64,000 nt of DNA from Neptunicoccus sediminis. GTDB taxonomy: Bacteria; Pseudomonadota; Alphaproteobacteria; Rhodobacterales; Rhodobacteraceae. Each line of letters begins with the position of its first letter. Positions within the stretch are counted from its first letter, which is position 1. This document shows, piece by piece, positions 51,195 to 59,455 of the stretch. The translations under genes were made by a program, and so were the position numbers. The stretch lies in contig NZ_MDVX01000001.1 of the NCBI RefSeq assembly GCF_001719615.1, positions 496,001 through 560,000 of the forward strand, read 5' to 3'. The notes under the pieces were generated by a model. The model worked only from the letters and a program-made list of their open reading frames with translations. It was not told the DNA's origin and searched no databases.

Positions 51195-53005
51195 TTTTCC
51201 TGCGCTTTCTTGCGTTTGAAACCGCCGATGATGTTACCAAAGATGTCCGGCTTCACCCCTTGCAGGCGCATGATGGAGTATTGCTGGATAAAGGTAATCG
51301 TGTTGTTGGCCACCCAGTAAACCACCAGACCGCTGGCAAACTGGCCGAGCATGAACATGAACACCCAAGGCATCCAGGCAAAGATCTGCGCCTGTGTTTT
51401 GTCGGTGGGGGCCGGATTCAGCTTTTGTTGCAGCCACATGGTCACGCCCATCAGAATCGGGAAGACACCGATGGAGAAGATCGCAAAGAAGGACGCGGGA
51501 TCAGGTGCCGACCACGGCAGCAGGCCGAACAGGTTCAGGATAGAGGTCGGGTCCGGTGCGGACAGGTCTTCGATCCAGCCGATGAACGGCGCGTGGCGCA
51601 GTTCGATGGTCACAAAGATCACCTTATAGAGCGAGAAGAAGATCGGGATCTGCAAGAGGATCGGCAGACAGCCCGCGGCGGGGTTTACCTTCTTCTCTTT
51701 GTAGAGCTTCATCATCTCTTGCTGCATCTTCTGACGGTCGTCGCCAGCGCGTTCTTTCAGCTTTTCCATTTCCGGCTGAAGCTCTTTCATCCGCGCCATA
51801 GAGGCATAGGATTTATACGCCAGCGGGAACAGGATCGCCTTGATCACAAGCGTCAGACCGATAATGGCCCAGCCCATATTGCCGATCTGGGCGTTCAGCC
51901 AGTGCAGCACCTGGAAAATCGGCTTGGTCAGGAAGAAGAACATCCCCCAGTCGATGGAATCCACGAACTGTTTGACGCCTTGCTCGTCCTGATATTTCTT
52001 GATCGTCGCCCATTCCTTTGCACCCGCAAACATAGAGGATGTCGTTTCTGCAGTTGCGCCGGCGGCAATGGTCATGGTGGGTTGGCGCATATCGGTTTGA
52101 TAGACGTCATTGGACGGCGTGTATTTCGCCACAGAGGTAAAGGGCGAACCCGGTGCAGGCACCAGCGTTGTCATCCAGTATTTGTCGGTGAAACCGATCC
52201 AGCCGTCGCTGGCCACTTTGATCTTGTCAACATTTCCGCCCTCAGAGCCGTCTGCATCCAGATCGGGCATGTCATCGTAGTCGATTTCCTGAATCTCGCC
52301 GTCAGAGGCGCGTACCACGCCTTCGTGCAGGATGTAGAACCCGATGGTTTCCGGTTCACCTTCGCGGGCAACAATGCCGTAGGGCTGTACCCGAACATCT
52401 GCATCGGTGGTGTTTTCAACGCCCTGTTTGATCGAGAACATGTAATCCTCGTCAATAGCGATGGTGCGGCGAAAGATCAGGCCCTTGCCGTTGTCCCATT
52501 TCAGGGTCACAGGGGAATCCGTGGTCAGAACATCGCCGGATTCGACTTCCCAAGGGGTATTTGCCCCCGGAACATCGGCAAAATCCAAACCACCCGCAGG
52601 TGCCCAACCGTAAAGCGCGTAATAGGCATTCGGCCCGCCAGCGGGGGAGAGCAGGGTCACTTTTTCGGACGGATCGTTCAGTTCAACGTTGTAATCGAGC
52701 AGACGCAGATCGTCAAAACGGCCACCGATCAGGGACAAAGATCCCTCTACGCGACTGGTTTTGATCTGGATACGATCGGTTTTCCCAAGGGCGGCCGTGC
52801 GGCTGTCCGCCGGTTCACCGTCCACAGTCGGAACGCCGGTCGCAACCTCTGCTTTCGGTGCGGTGGCAATGCCCTGCGCCGTGGTTTCGGTGCTTGTCGG
52901 CTCTACCGGAACCGGCTCTTGCGGTGGAAACAGGGCGAACCACCCGAGGATCACGAGCATGCTCAGACCGGTTGCAAGGAGAAGATTCTTGTTTTGATCG
53001 TCCAT
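51191..53005 (-). CDS. yidC: Membrane protein insertase YidC
   Basis: A 604-residue insertase. TM1 is near residues 5-24 (NLLLATGLSMLVILGWFALF), followed by the large periplasmic P1 beta domain (about 50-330). The conserved five-helix core reads FFLTKPIFQVLHWLNAQIGNMGWAIIGL, KSYASMARMKELQPEMEKLKERAGDD (coiled cytoplasmic loop) and CLPILLQIPIFFSLYKVI, with a basic C-terminus. The ATG 53003-53005 (MDDQNKN) is chosen over an upstream start. It leads yidC-MOSC-engB-HD. Its usual upstream neighbours rpmH-rnpA-yidD are 4.5 kb away here. Confidence 0.96.
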   Translation of the reverse strand: MDDQNKNLLLATGLSMLVILGWFALFPPQEPVPVEPTSTETTAQGIATAPKAEVATGVPTVDGEPADSRTAALGKTDRIQIKTSRVEGSLSLIGGRFDDLRLLDYNVELNDPSEKVTLLSPAGGPNAYYALYGWAPAGGLDFADVPGANTPWEVESGDVLTTDSPVTLKWDNGKGLIFRRTIAIDEDYMFSIKQGVENTTDADVRVQPYGIVAREGEPETIGFYILHEGVVRASDGEIQEIDYDDMPDLDADGSEGGNVDKIKVASDGWIGFTDKYWMTTLVPAPGSPFTSVAKYTPSNDVYQTDMRQPTMTIAAGATAETTSSMFAGAKEWATIKKYQDEQGVKQFVDSIDWGMFFFLTKPIFQVLHWLNAQIGNMGWAIIGLTLVIKAILFPLAYKSYASMARMKELQPEMEKLKERAGDDRQKMQQEMMKLYKEKKVNPAAGCLPILLQIPIFFSLYKVIFVTIELRHAPFIGWIEDLSAPDPTSILNLFGLLPWSAPDPASFFAIFSIGVFPILMGVTMWLQQKLNPAPTDKTQAQIFAWMPWVFMFMLGQFASGLVVYWVANNTITFIQQYSIMRLQGVKPDIFGNIIGGFKRKKAQEK

Positions 53006-53277
53006 GATCTGCCTTGAAAACGTTTGGAAATGTTTGAGGCGGTTCAATAGATTTGACAGGCAAAGGTCAAGGGATAAGGGCTGGAATGCTGCGTTTGGGC
53101 GCAGACTGTCTGATAGGCTTTGCGCCCACTGCGCCCGAATGTGTTGACGAAAGAGCAGCTTAGGGCGGGGAAACGGTCGGGTATTTCAGCAACCGGGTTC
53201 TGGTTAAACAACGCCGCTGACGCGCTGTAAAAGCTGCGCCAAAGACGGGCAGGCAGGGATTCGCCCCGTATCAGCGG

Positions 53278-54213
53278 CTATCGACCGGCCAGAAACGCGC
53301 GGGTTTCATCTGTTTTCTGCCGTCCTGCTTCTGCGAAAATCTGTTCCAGCGCGCTGCTGTCCATCGTCTTTTCCATATGGCTCTTGCTGACGAAAGAAAT
53401 TGTCCGCTCCGGTTCGGGGGCGGCAAGGCGCAGCACCGCTAGCGGACCTTTGGCACGCGTGTCCTCAAAGGCGATTTCAGGGATCAGCGTCGCGCCATAG
53501 CCCGCAGCCGCCAGTCCGGCGAGCGTTTGCAGGCTGCTGGCGCCGATCTGGTTCAGGGTTTCCTGCGTGGCATACTGGCAGAAACTCTTGGCTTGATCCC
53601 GCAGGCAATGGCCCTCCGAGAGCAGCAACAGCTTTAGCGGTGCGATGTCGGACAGGACAATCTGTCCGTCCTGTAGCCCCAGTTCAGCCGCCTGTTCTGC
53701 CTGTATCGCCAGCAGGAAATGGTCGGCAAAAAGGTCGCGCTGCTGCAACTGGGGTGACTGGACGTCTGTTGCAATAATGCAAGCGTCGAGTGTGCCCTGA
53801 TCAAGCTCTGCCAGTATCTCATCCGTGGTGCCTTCCCGGATTTGCAGGTCCAGCGCGGGCAGGCGGGTCTGGATCAGCGGGATCGCTGCGGGCAGCAGAT
53901 AGGGGGCAACAGTGGGAATTACCCCAAGCGTGAAAGGCCCCTCCACACCGCGACGCTGACGGGCGCTGTCCTCAAGTGCCTGAACATCGGTAAGGATGCG
54001 ACTGGCCCGCTCCAAGATGCGGTGGCCATAAGGGGTGGGACGGTAGGGGCGGATGGTGCGATCAATCAGTGGCGCCTGAAGAATATCCTCCAGCTCCTGA
54101 ATTTTAACCGAAAGCGCCGGTTGTGAAACATGAACGGCATCCGCGGCGTGACCGAAATGGCCGTGGGCGCACAAAGCACGGAAATAGGCGAGGTGTCTTA
54201 ACGAAATCTTCAT
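53278..54213 (-). CDS. oxyR: Hydrogen-peroxide sensor OxyR (LysR family)
   Basis: A 311-residue LysR regulator. The HTH lies at about 5-60 (HLAYFRALCAHGHFGHAADAVHVSQPALSVKIQELE). The effector domain has both redox cysteines, Cys203 in SEGHCLRDQAKSFC and Cys212 at its end; the 9-residue spacing equals Cys199-Cys208 of E. coli OxyR. It should form a disulfide on peroxide exposure and switch on catalase or peroxidase genes, none of which are in this window. A LysR-style dyad (ATA-N9-TAT, 54212-54226) overlaps its own start. Confidence 0.93.
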   Translation of the reverse strand: MKISLRHLAYFRALCAHGHFGHAADAVHVSQPALSVKIQELEDILQAPLIDRTIRPYRPTPYGHRILERASRILTDVQALEDSARQRRGVEGPFTLGVIPTVAPYLLPAAIPLIQTRLPALDLQIREGTTDEILAELDQGTLDACIIATDVQSPQLQQRDLFADHFLLAIQAEQAAELGLQDGQIVLSDIAPLKLLLLSEGHCLRDQAKSFCQYATQETLNQIGASSLQTLAGLAAAGYGATLIPEIAFEDTRAKGPLAVLRLAAPEPERTISFVSKSHMEKTMDSSALEQIFAEAGRQKTDETRAFLAGR

Positions 54214-54300
54214 AGGCGCAGGTTATCAATTGGCACTCGCGCTGCAAGTTCCGTTTATGGAAAGGATAGTCTATGTAGAACAGATTATAATGTGATTGGG

Positions 54301-55209
54301 TCAGGTCAGGATCGGGGGCGCTTCGCCTGCCGTGTCTGGATCGCTGCTGCTTTCAGCGGTCTGTGGTGCAGCGTTCGGTTTATCCGCATCCCGTGTCAGC
54401 CCTGCAAAATCGAACAGTTTCGGGTCTAGCAGATGGCTCGGGCGGGCATTCATCAGGCTGCGGAACATCACCTGACGGCGGCCGGGGCTGTTTCTCTCCC
54501 AACCGTCGAGGATCTGTTTCACCTGCTGGCGTTGCAACCCGTCTTGGGAACCGCACAGATCACATGGGATGATCGGATAGTTCATGGCGCAGGAAAATTT
54601 CTCGCAGTCTTCTTCCGCAACATAGGCCAGCGGACGATAAACGAAGAGATCGCCTTCCTCGTTCAGCAGTTTGGGCGGCATTGTTGCCAACCGGCCCCCG
54701 TGGAACAGGTTCATCATAAAGGTTTCCAGAATGTCGTCGCGATGATGACCCAGCACAACAGCGGAACAGCCTTCCTCCCGCGCAATCCGGTAGAGGTTTC
54801 CACGCCGCAGTCGCGAACACATGGCGCAATAGGTCCGGCCCGCAGGAACCTTGTCCTTCACGATAGAATAGGTGTCCTGATATTCGATACGATGGGGCAC
54901 GCCCATCTTTTCCAGAAATTCCGGCAGGACGGTAGCCGGGAAGTTCGGCTGCCCCTGATCCAGATTGCAGGCGAGGATTTCCACAGGCAACATGCCGCGC
55001 CATTTCAATTCGGTCAGCGCCGCCAGCAGGGTGTAACTGTCCTTGCCGCCGGACAGACAGACCAGCCATCTGGCACCCCGTTCGACCATCCCGAAGTCCT
55101 CAACCGCTTCGCGGGTTTGGCGAATGATCCGCTTGCGCAGCTTCTTATACTCCGTAGAGGACGGAGCGCCGTAAAACAAAGGATGGATGTCTGTGGGTGT
55201 ATCTAGCAT
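54301..55209 (-). CDS. ttcA: tRNA 2-thiocytidine synthetase TtcA
   Basis: Thiolates C32 of some tRNAs in an ATP- and [Fe-S]-dependent reaction. The 302-residue product has the PP-loop [16 protein letters not shown] and the paired CxxC motifs [10 protein letters not shown] and [12 protein letters not shown] that bind the cluster and sulfur. The C-terminal 30 residues are variable and acidic. AAGGG occurs about 9 bases before the ATG. It is transcribed away from the candidate RNA at 55240-55458. Confidence 0.95.
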   Translation of the reverse strand: MLDTPTDIHPLFYGAPSSTEYKKLRKRIIRQTREAVEDFGMVERGARWLVCLSGGKDSYTLLAALTELKWRGMLPVEILACNLDQGQPNFPATVLPEFLEKMGVPHRIEYQDTYSIVKDKVPAGRTYCAMCSRLRRGNLYRIAREEGCSAVVLGHHRDDILETFMMNLFHGGRLATMPPKLLNEEGDLFVYRPLAYVAEEDCEKFSCAMNYPIIPCDLCGSQDGLQRQQVKQILDGWERNSPGRRQVMFRSLMNARPSHLLDPKLFDFAGLTRDADKPNAAPQTAESSSDPDTAGEAPPILT

Positions 55210-55239
55210 GGCGCGGGAATACCCTTAGAAAAAAATAAA

Positions 55240-55458
55240 AACAAGCAGTGAACCATTCGGGCCTCCCCTGCGTATTTGTTGCAGGTGCCCCTGTGGGTGG
55301 GGTGTCTGGAAGTGAAAGGCGGACGGAGTGCGGCGCCGGTTTTACAGCCGGACCGCCCGAGGAACCGCGACGGTCGGGATGTCATCGTAGTAGGGGGCAT
55401 CCCGACGCGGGGACATTCGTTCGCTCGGGTTCGGGCTTTGGCCTGAACCCGCTTTTCT
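55240..55458 (+). ncRNA. Candidate small structured RNA or 5' leader
   Basis: The gap of 328 bases between ttcA (leftward) and the unknown gene at 55538 (rightward) has no supported protein gene but strong structure: GGCGG...CCGCC enclosing a CCGG/CCGG hairpin (about 55317-55366), GTCGGGATG/CATCCCGAC (55373-55381 with 55398-55406), and a canonical terminator at 55426-55458. A plus-strand terminator with no gene before it implies a transcript that starts inside this gap. I do not recognise a known RNA family; the 5' end is a guess. A transcription-attenuating leader of the next gene is the main alternative. Confidence 0.45.
55426..55458 (+). terminator. Intrinsic terminator with no upstream gene
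   Basis: CGGGTTCGGGC (55426-55436) pairs with GCCTGAACCCG (55441-55451; one G-T pair) around TTTG and is followed by CTTTTCTCC and TTTT. It can only serve a transcript beginning in the preceding 200 bases. Confidence 0.8.
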
Positions 55459-55537
55459 CCTTTTCCAAAACCGTGCCGAAAATCACCGCGCTGGGATCGG
55501 GCACCGCTATACTGGTTTCAAACTAGGAGACCGGATT

Positions 55538-56095
55538 ATGGGCGACGTTTCAGCGATAGACATGAAAGTGCGCAAAGCGGTGATGGAGGCGGAGAAAGCC
55601 CTGCGAAACCTCGCAAAAGAGGTGTCTCCGGCGGCATTTGACGTCAAACTTGAGAAGCTCGACAAGGCCAAAATTCTGTCAGCCCGCAAGAAGGTTGCAG
55701 CGTTCATGGGGAAATATTCCGCCCTCACCCAACTGCAAGGCTCCGCGGTCTATGGCAAGCTGAACCCGCAAAGTCAGGCCTATGTGGATTGGATGGACGG
55801 TGTCATGGGCCAGCTTTTGAAGTTGGTGGTCAATCTGGAAAAGGCTGCGAAACTGGCGGGGAAAGATCCTGAAAAGAACCTGAAAATCCTCTTGGATGCC
55901 TCGGTCCGCCGGTTCAAGGAATTGCGAAAGGCGCCCCAAGGGCTCGGCACACTGGTTAAGGAAATTCAAAAGGACTTCGGGCCGGATGCCAAAGGATTTT
56001 CCGGCGTGTCGGTTCTGCCAGCACTCATAATGCTGTTCATGATCTTTGAAATGATCGCAGCAAAAATAAAACAGCGGCCCAAGCTGAAAGACTAG
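55538..56095 (+). CDS. Unknown helical protein with C-terminal membrane segment
   Basis: Not recognised. The 185-residue product is almost entirely helical by composition and Lys-rich (MKVRKAVMEAEKALRNLAKEV, KLEKLDKAKILSARKKVAAFMGKY). A single hydrophobic helix near the end (VLPALIMLFMIFEMIAAKI) is followed by KQRPKLKD. A C-terminally anchored cytoplasmic coiled-coil or bundle protein is the simplest reading. It starts at ATG 55538 with AGGAG 8 bases upstream, about 80 bases after the terminator of the candidate RNA. Its own 3' end carries one arm of the creatinase terminator. Confidence 0.75.
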   Translation: MGDVSAIDMKVRKAVMEAEKALRNLAKEVSPAAFDVKLEKLDKAKILSARKKVAAFMGKYSALTQLQGSAVYGKLNPQSQAYVDWMDGVMGQLLKLVVNLEKAAKLAGKDPEKNLKILLDASVRRFKELRKAPQGLGTLVKEIQKDFGPDAKGFSGVSVLPALIMLFMIFEMIAAKIKQRPKLKD

Positions 56096-56103
56096 GCCGC
56101 TGT
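56061..56103 (-). terminator. Intrinsic terminator of the creatinase gene
   Basis: On the minus strand ACAGCGGCC (from 56103) pairs with GGCCGCTGT (to 56071), followed by TTTATTTTT. It overlaps the last codons of the convergent gene at 55538-56095. Confidence 0.8.
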
Positions 56104-56121
56104 CAAAATCAAAGCGCAGGA

Positions 56122-57348
56122 TCAGGCGCTGATAATGTTATGTTCCGGACCGTAAGGGAATTTTGTAATGTTTTCAGAACCTTCAGTTCCCACTACAAGG
56201 ATGTCGTGCTCGCGGTAGCCGCCCGCACCCGGTGTACCTTCTGGAATGGTCAGCATCGGTTCCATCGACACAACCATGCCTTCGGTCAGCACGGTGTCGA
56301 TATCTTCGCGCAGCTCCAGTCCGGCCTCGCGTCCGTAGTAATGGGACAGCACACCAAAGGAGTGGCCATACCCGAAGGAGCGATATTGCAACAAATCGCG
56401 GGAGGCAAAGAGGTCATTGATCTCGGCGCAGATGCCCGAACAGGTCGCGCCGGGTTTGATCAGCGACAGGCCCAGTTCATGGGCGTTCACATTGGCCTGC
56501 CACAGCTTCAGCGATGCGTCGTCCGGCTCTCCGATGAACAGGGTCCGTTCCAGCGCGGTGTAATAGGCGCTGATCATCGGAAAGGTGTTCAGGGACAGGA
56601 TGTCGCCTTTTTGCAACTGACGCGTGGTCACAGGGTTATGGGCCCCATCGGTGTTCAGACCGGATTGGAACCAGACCCAGCTGTCGCGGATTTCGGAATC
56701 CGGAAAGGACCTCGCGATTTCCAGTTCCATAGCGTCCCGGCCTGCCATCGCGATTTCAATTTCGGAGGCGCCAAGTTTGATCGCATCGCGGATCGCAAAG
56801 CCGCCGTGGTCCGCAACCCGTGCGCCCTCACGAATCAGCGCGATTTCAGCGGGCGATTTGATCATCCGCTGCTCCATGGAGGCCGGCGCAATATCCGCCA
56901 TGTGGTCTACTTCAAAGAAAGACCGCAGCTTGTCGGTCTGTGCCAGCGTCAGGTGATCGCCTTCAATCCCGATGCGTTTTGCGCCACCGGCGCAGGACTT
57001 TACCGCACGCCAGTAGTTGTCCCGTTTCCAGTCCGTGTACACCAGATTGTCACAGGCCGATCGGCGGGCAGGCTGGCCGCCGTCGATATTGGCAGAAACG
57101 GTTGTGGCGGTATCTTGCGTTACAACGCAGGCGTAGGGCCGGCCGAATGCGCAATACAGAAAGCCGGAATAATAGGCGATTCCGTGCATTGACGTCAGGA
57201 TAACCGCGTCGAGCTTCATTTCCGCCATGATCTGGCGCAACCCTGCGAGGCGTGCGTCATATTCCGACTGGGCAAATGGCAGGGGGGCTTTTTCGCCATT
57301 GGCGAATGTGAAAAATTCCGGACGGGTGGGGGTTGTGTGTTTGTTCAT
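56122..57348 (-). CDS. Creatinase (creatine amidinohydrolase)
   Basis: Hydrolyses creatine to sarcosine and urea. The 408-residue protein has the pita-bread fold of M24 peptidases without metal use. It matches Pseudomonas creatinase along its whole length as I recall it: YYSGFLYCAFGRPYACVVT, SANIDGGQPARR, VYTDWKRDNYWRAV, the catalytic His in FQSGLNTDGAHNPVTTR, ALERTLF, YGHSFGVLSHYYGREAGLELRED and SMEPMLTIPEGTPGAGGYREHDI. These make creatinase much likelier than an Xaa-Pro peptidase. No creatininase, sarcosine oxidase or urease gene is adjacent. It lies between ttcA and yidD, away from metabolic partners. Confidence 0.92.
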   Translation of the reverse strand: MNKHTTPTRPEFFTFANGEKAPLPFAQSEYDARLAGLRQIMAEMKLDAVILTSMHGIAYYSGFLYCAFGRPYACVVTQDTATTVSANIDGGQPARRSACDNLVYTDWKRDNYWRAVKSCAGGAKRIGIEGDHLTLAQTDKLRSFFEVDHMADIAPASMEQRMIKSPAEIALIREGARVADHGGFAIRDAIKLGASEIEIAMAGRDAMELEIARSFPDSEIRDSWVWFQSGLNTDGAHNPVTTRQLQKGDILSLNTFPMISAYYTALERTLFIGEPDDASLKLWQANVNAHELGLSLIKPGATCSGICAEINDLFASRDLLQYRSFGYGHSFGVLSHYYGREAGLELREDIDTVLTEGMVVSMEPMLTIPEGTPGAGGYREHDILVVGTEGSENITKFPYGPEHNIISA

Positions 57349-57532
57349 CAGAGTCTCCTTTGACAGGAGCCGCTGTCATGCCCCTGCAACTTGTTCCGGC
57401 GTTCAGAACAGGTTTGAGAAGCACGCATGTCGCGTGTGGAGCGACGCCATCGCCCTTGCAGCGGTCATAGCAAAACGGGGCGTCTTTGCAAAAGAATTTT
57501 TCAACGGGGCGCTGTAAAACAGCAGGCGCGGA

Positions 57533-57754
57533 TCAATCCGGTACGTTGTCAATGCCAGAACCGCCAAAGGGATGACAGCGCCCGATTCGGCGAATGGCGA
57601 GCCAGCTCCCCTTGATTCCGCCATGTTTTTCCAGCGCTTCCAGCGCGTAGGCCGAACAGGTCGGTTGGAACCGGCAGCCGTGGCCTACGTAGGACGAAAA
57701 CGTTTTCCGATAGACGTGGACGGGTAAGGACAGGATGCGGGCGAGGGGTGTCAT
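57533..57754 (-). CDS. yidD: Membrane protein insertion efficiency factor YidD
   Basis: A 73-residue membrane-associated helper of YidC. It has the Cys-rich signature GHGCRFQPTCSAYALEALEKHG and the end RCHPFGGSGIDNVPD. The ATG 57752-57754 (MTPLARILSLPVHVYR) gives the standard length; no clear ribosome-binding site is seen, and an upstream start would add 19 residues. It follows rnpA. Confidence 0.93.
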   Translation of the reverse strand: MTPLARILSLPVHVYRKTFSSYVGHGCRFQPTCSAYALEALEKHGGIKGSWLAIRRIGRCHPFGGSGIDNVPD

Positions 57755-57848
57755 GGGCGCGGAGTAGCACAGAGCGTGGCGCCTCGCCAGAGCCTGCACG
57801 GGTTGGGACAAGCGCAGGATTGGATATTTGAACCAAAAAGAGGAGGGG

Positions 57849-58265
57849 TCAGGGCGTAACTTTGGACAGAGCGTATTTGAGATCTGCGAGAAGCTTGTCG
57901 AACGCCCGTGTGGCGGTCACATCCTTGCGTCCGATCAGCACATAATCCCAGCCGGGTTGTCCGTGATCTGGCAGAATCAGCCGCGCAACTTCGCGCAGAC
58001 GCCGTTTGGCGCGGTTGCGCGCGACAGCGTTGCCGACCTTTTTCGAGCAGGTAAAGCCAACGTTTATCGCAGGGTCGCCGTCATTGCGGTTGCGTGCTTG
58101 CAAAAGAAAGGCCGGCGTTCCCTGACGCCGCTTGTTGTTGCAGGCCAGATACTGTTTGCGCGTCTTCATCACCGATACGGAACGGGGATCCGCGCAAGCA
58201 GAAACCGCCGGTTGCGGTTCACCGGCATCCAAACGGTTGCCCTGTGGCGCCTCCGGCGGTGTCAA
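57849..58265 (-). CDS. rnpA: Ribonuclease P protein component
   Basis: The protein subunit of RNase P, 138 residues. The RNR signature reads GFTCSKKVGNAVARNRAKRRLREVARL. The N-terminal extension (about 35 residues before KTRKQYLACNNKRRQGTPAFLLQ) is seen in other Rhodobacterales, though an internal start at MKTRKQ is possible. It begins 19 bases after rpmH, as in nearly all bacteria. Confidence 0.95.
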   Translation of the reverse strand: MTPPEAPQGNRLDAGEPQPAVSACADPRSVSVMKTRKQYLACNNKRRQGTPAFLLQARNRNDGDPAINVGFTCSKKVGNAVARNRAKRRLREVARLILPDHGQPGWDYVLIGRKDVTATRAFDKLLADLKYALSKVTP

Positions 58266-58284
58266 AACTTAAGAACCGGCTGTC

Positions 58285-58419
58285 TTATGCGGACAGATCT
58301 TTGCGGCCCTGTGCCCGACGACGGTTCAGGATCTTGCGGCCTGCTTTTGTGGCCATGCGCGAGCGGAAGCCGTGGCGCCGTTTGCGAACGAGATTGCTCG
58401 GCTGGTATGTGCGTTTCAT
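58285..58419 (-). CDS. rpmH: Ribosomal protein L34
   Basis: A 44-residue basic protein: [20 protein letters not shown], then [20 protein letters not shown] and LSA. This is the standard L34 sequence. AGGAGAACCGAA precedes the ATG. It opens the rpmH-rnpA-yidD cluster. Confidence 0.98.
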   Translation of the reverse strand: MKRTYQPSNLVRKRRHGFRSRMATKAGRKILNRRRAQGRKDLSA

Positions 58420-58732
58420 TTCGGTTCTCCTGATCGGGTAGCCCAAATCGGTAGGGATTCGAGGGCCAGTCTATTCGAGAGTTGGCTTCTAGGGCGTGGG
58501 GATTGGTAAGTCAATTCGCAAGAGCAGAAAAAATCTGCATTATTTTCGACATACCAGTGGCAGTCCGAAACCTTTCATATCCGGAAACCCGCGGCAGGTC
58601 CAGAAAACTGAAACATTTGTTAACGCCCGATCAACCACCTGTGAGCGGGGTATCTTTGGGCGGCGCAGTGCAGCACATAGAGTGGAGAGGGCGCTTTTGC
58701 CCCTGTGTCTTTATTCGGGATGTCTACGACAA
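58420..58732. other. Divergent intergenic region, rpmH and TVP38 gene
   Basis: This 313-base gap has no supported gene; frames that start here lack ribosome-binding sites and family features. It should hold the rpmH promoter on the minus strand and the promoter of the 58733 operon on the plus strand. I could not assign boxes. No DnaA-box cluster was seen, so it is not an obvious origin. Confidence 0.5.
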
Positions 58733-59455
58733 ATGAGTGAAAAAACCGTTACCGCAGGGCGGATCTGGCCGCTTATCGGAATTGCGCTTGTGGCGCTGGT
58801 GGGGTTTTTCACCCTGCGCGACGTGCTCAGCTTTGATACGCTGCGGGAACACCGTGAGACTTTACTGGCATGGCGGGACGGGCACTATCTGCTCGCTGCG
58901 CTCGGTTTTATCGGGGCTTACGTGGCGGTTGTGGCCTTTTCCCTGCCCGGTGCGGCGGTGATGACGCTGGCGGGGGGCTTTCTGTTTGGAATCTTTCCGG
59001 GGGCTCTGTTCTGTGTCATCGGCGCAACACTTGGCGCGGTTGCGATTTTTCTGGCAGCCAAGACGGGGTTGGGAGATGCGCTGCATGCGCGTTTGCAGGA
59101 TCGGCCCGGGCTGGTCAACCGGATGGAGGCAGGGCTGCGCGAAAACGAGATCAGTTACCTGTTGCTGATGCGATTTGTGCCGGTGATTCCGTTTTTTCTG
59201 GCAAATCTGGCGCCGGCCTTTCTCGGGGTCGGGCTGCGAAACTTTGCGATAACGACGTTTTTCGGGATTATGCCGGGGTCCGTGGTCTATACTTCGGTGG
59301 GTTCCGGACTAGGTGCAGTGTTTGAGAGAGGGGAAACGCCTGATTTGGGGATCATTTTTGCGCCGCATATCCTCGGGCCTATTTTGGGGCTTTGCGCACT
59401 GGCCGCCCTGCCAATCGTGCTTAAACGATTTGTTAAGAAGAAGGATATAGCGTGA
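58733..59455 (+). CDS. TVP38/TMEM64 (DedA-like) family membrane protein
   Basis: A 240-residue inner-membrane protein of the VTT superfamily. TM1 lies near 12-30 (LIGIALVALVGFFTL), then the re-entrant core FSLPGAAVMTLAGGFLFGIFPGALFCVIGATLGAVAIF, and the family motif LMRFVPVIPFFLANLAPAFLGVGLRNFAITTFFGIMPGSVVYTSVG. VTT proteins are linked to lipid scrambling and envelope homeostasis. The ATG at 58733 is chosen because it begins just before TM1. Its stop overlaps the next start (ATGA). Confidence 0.9.
   Translation: MSEKTVTAGRIWPLIGIALVALVGFFTLRDVLSFDTLREHRETLLAWRDGHYLLAALGFIGAYVAVVAFSLPGAAVMTLAGGFLFGIFPGALFCVIGATLGAVAIFLAAKTGLGDALHARLQDRPGLVNRMEAGLRENEISYLLLMRFVPVIPFFLANLAPAFLGVGLRNFAITTFFGIMPGSVVYTSVGSGLGAVFERGETPDLGIIFAPHILGPILGLCALAALPIVLKRFVKKKDIA

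Noticed and set aside
51260-53017. A 585-codon plus-strand frame opposite yidC.
   Set aside because: Antisense shadow of a conserved insertase; composition dominated by His, Gln and Arg.
54212-54274. Classical OxyR box (four ATAG/CTAT half-sites) before oxyR.
   Set aside because: Only an ATA-N9-TAT dyad at the start codon and an isolated ATAGTCTAT (54266-54274) are present; spacing does not match the consensus.
55317-55366. tRNA-like anticodon loop (TGTAAA) on the minus strand, suggesting tRNA-Tyr.
   Set aside because: The stem lengths do not fit, and acceptor, D and T arms (no GTTCGA loop) are missing.
56122-57348. Xaa-Pro aminopeptidase as the product.
   Set aside because: The metal-binding Asp/His/Glu set of M24 metallopeptidases is replaced by the creatinase pattern (NTDGAHNPVTTR, ALERTLF), and full-length agreement with creatinase is much better.
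57533-58732. Replication origin next to rpmH-rnpA-yidD.
   Set aside because: No dnaA gene and no DnaA-box cluster were seen; in alphaproteobacteria these genes are usually away from the origin.
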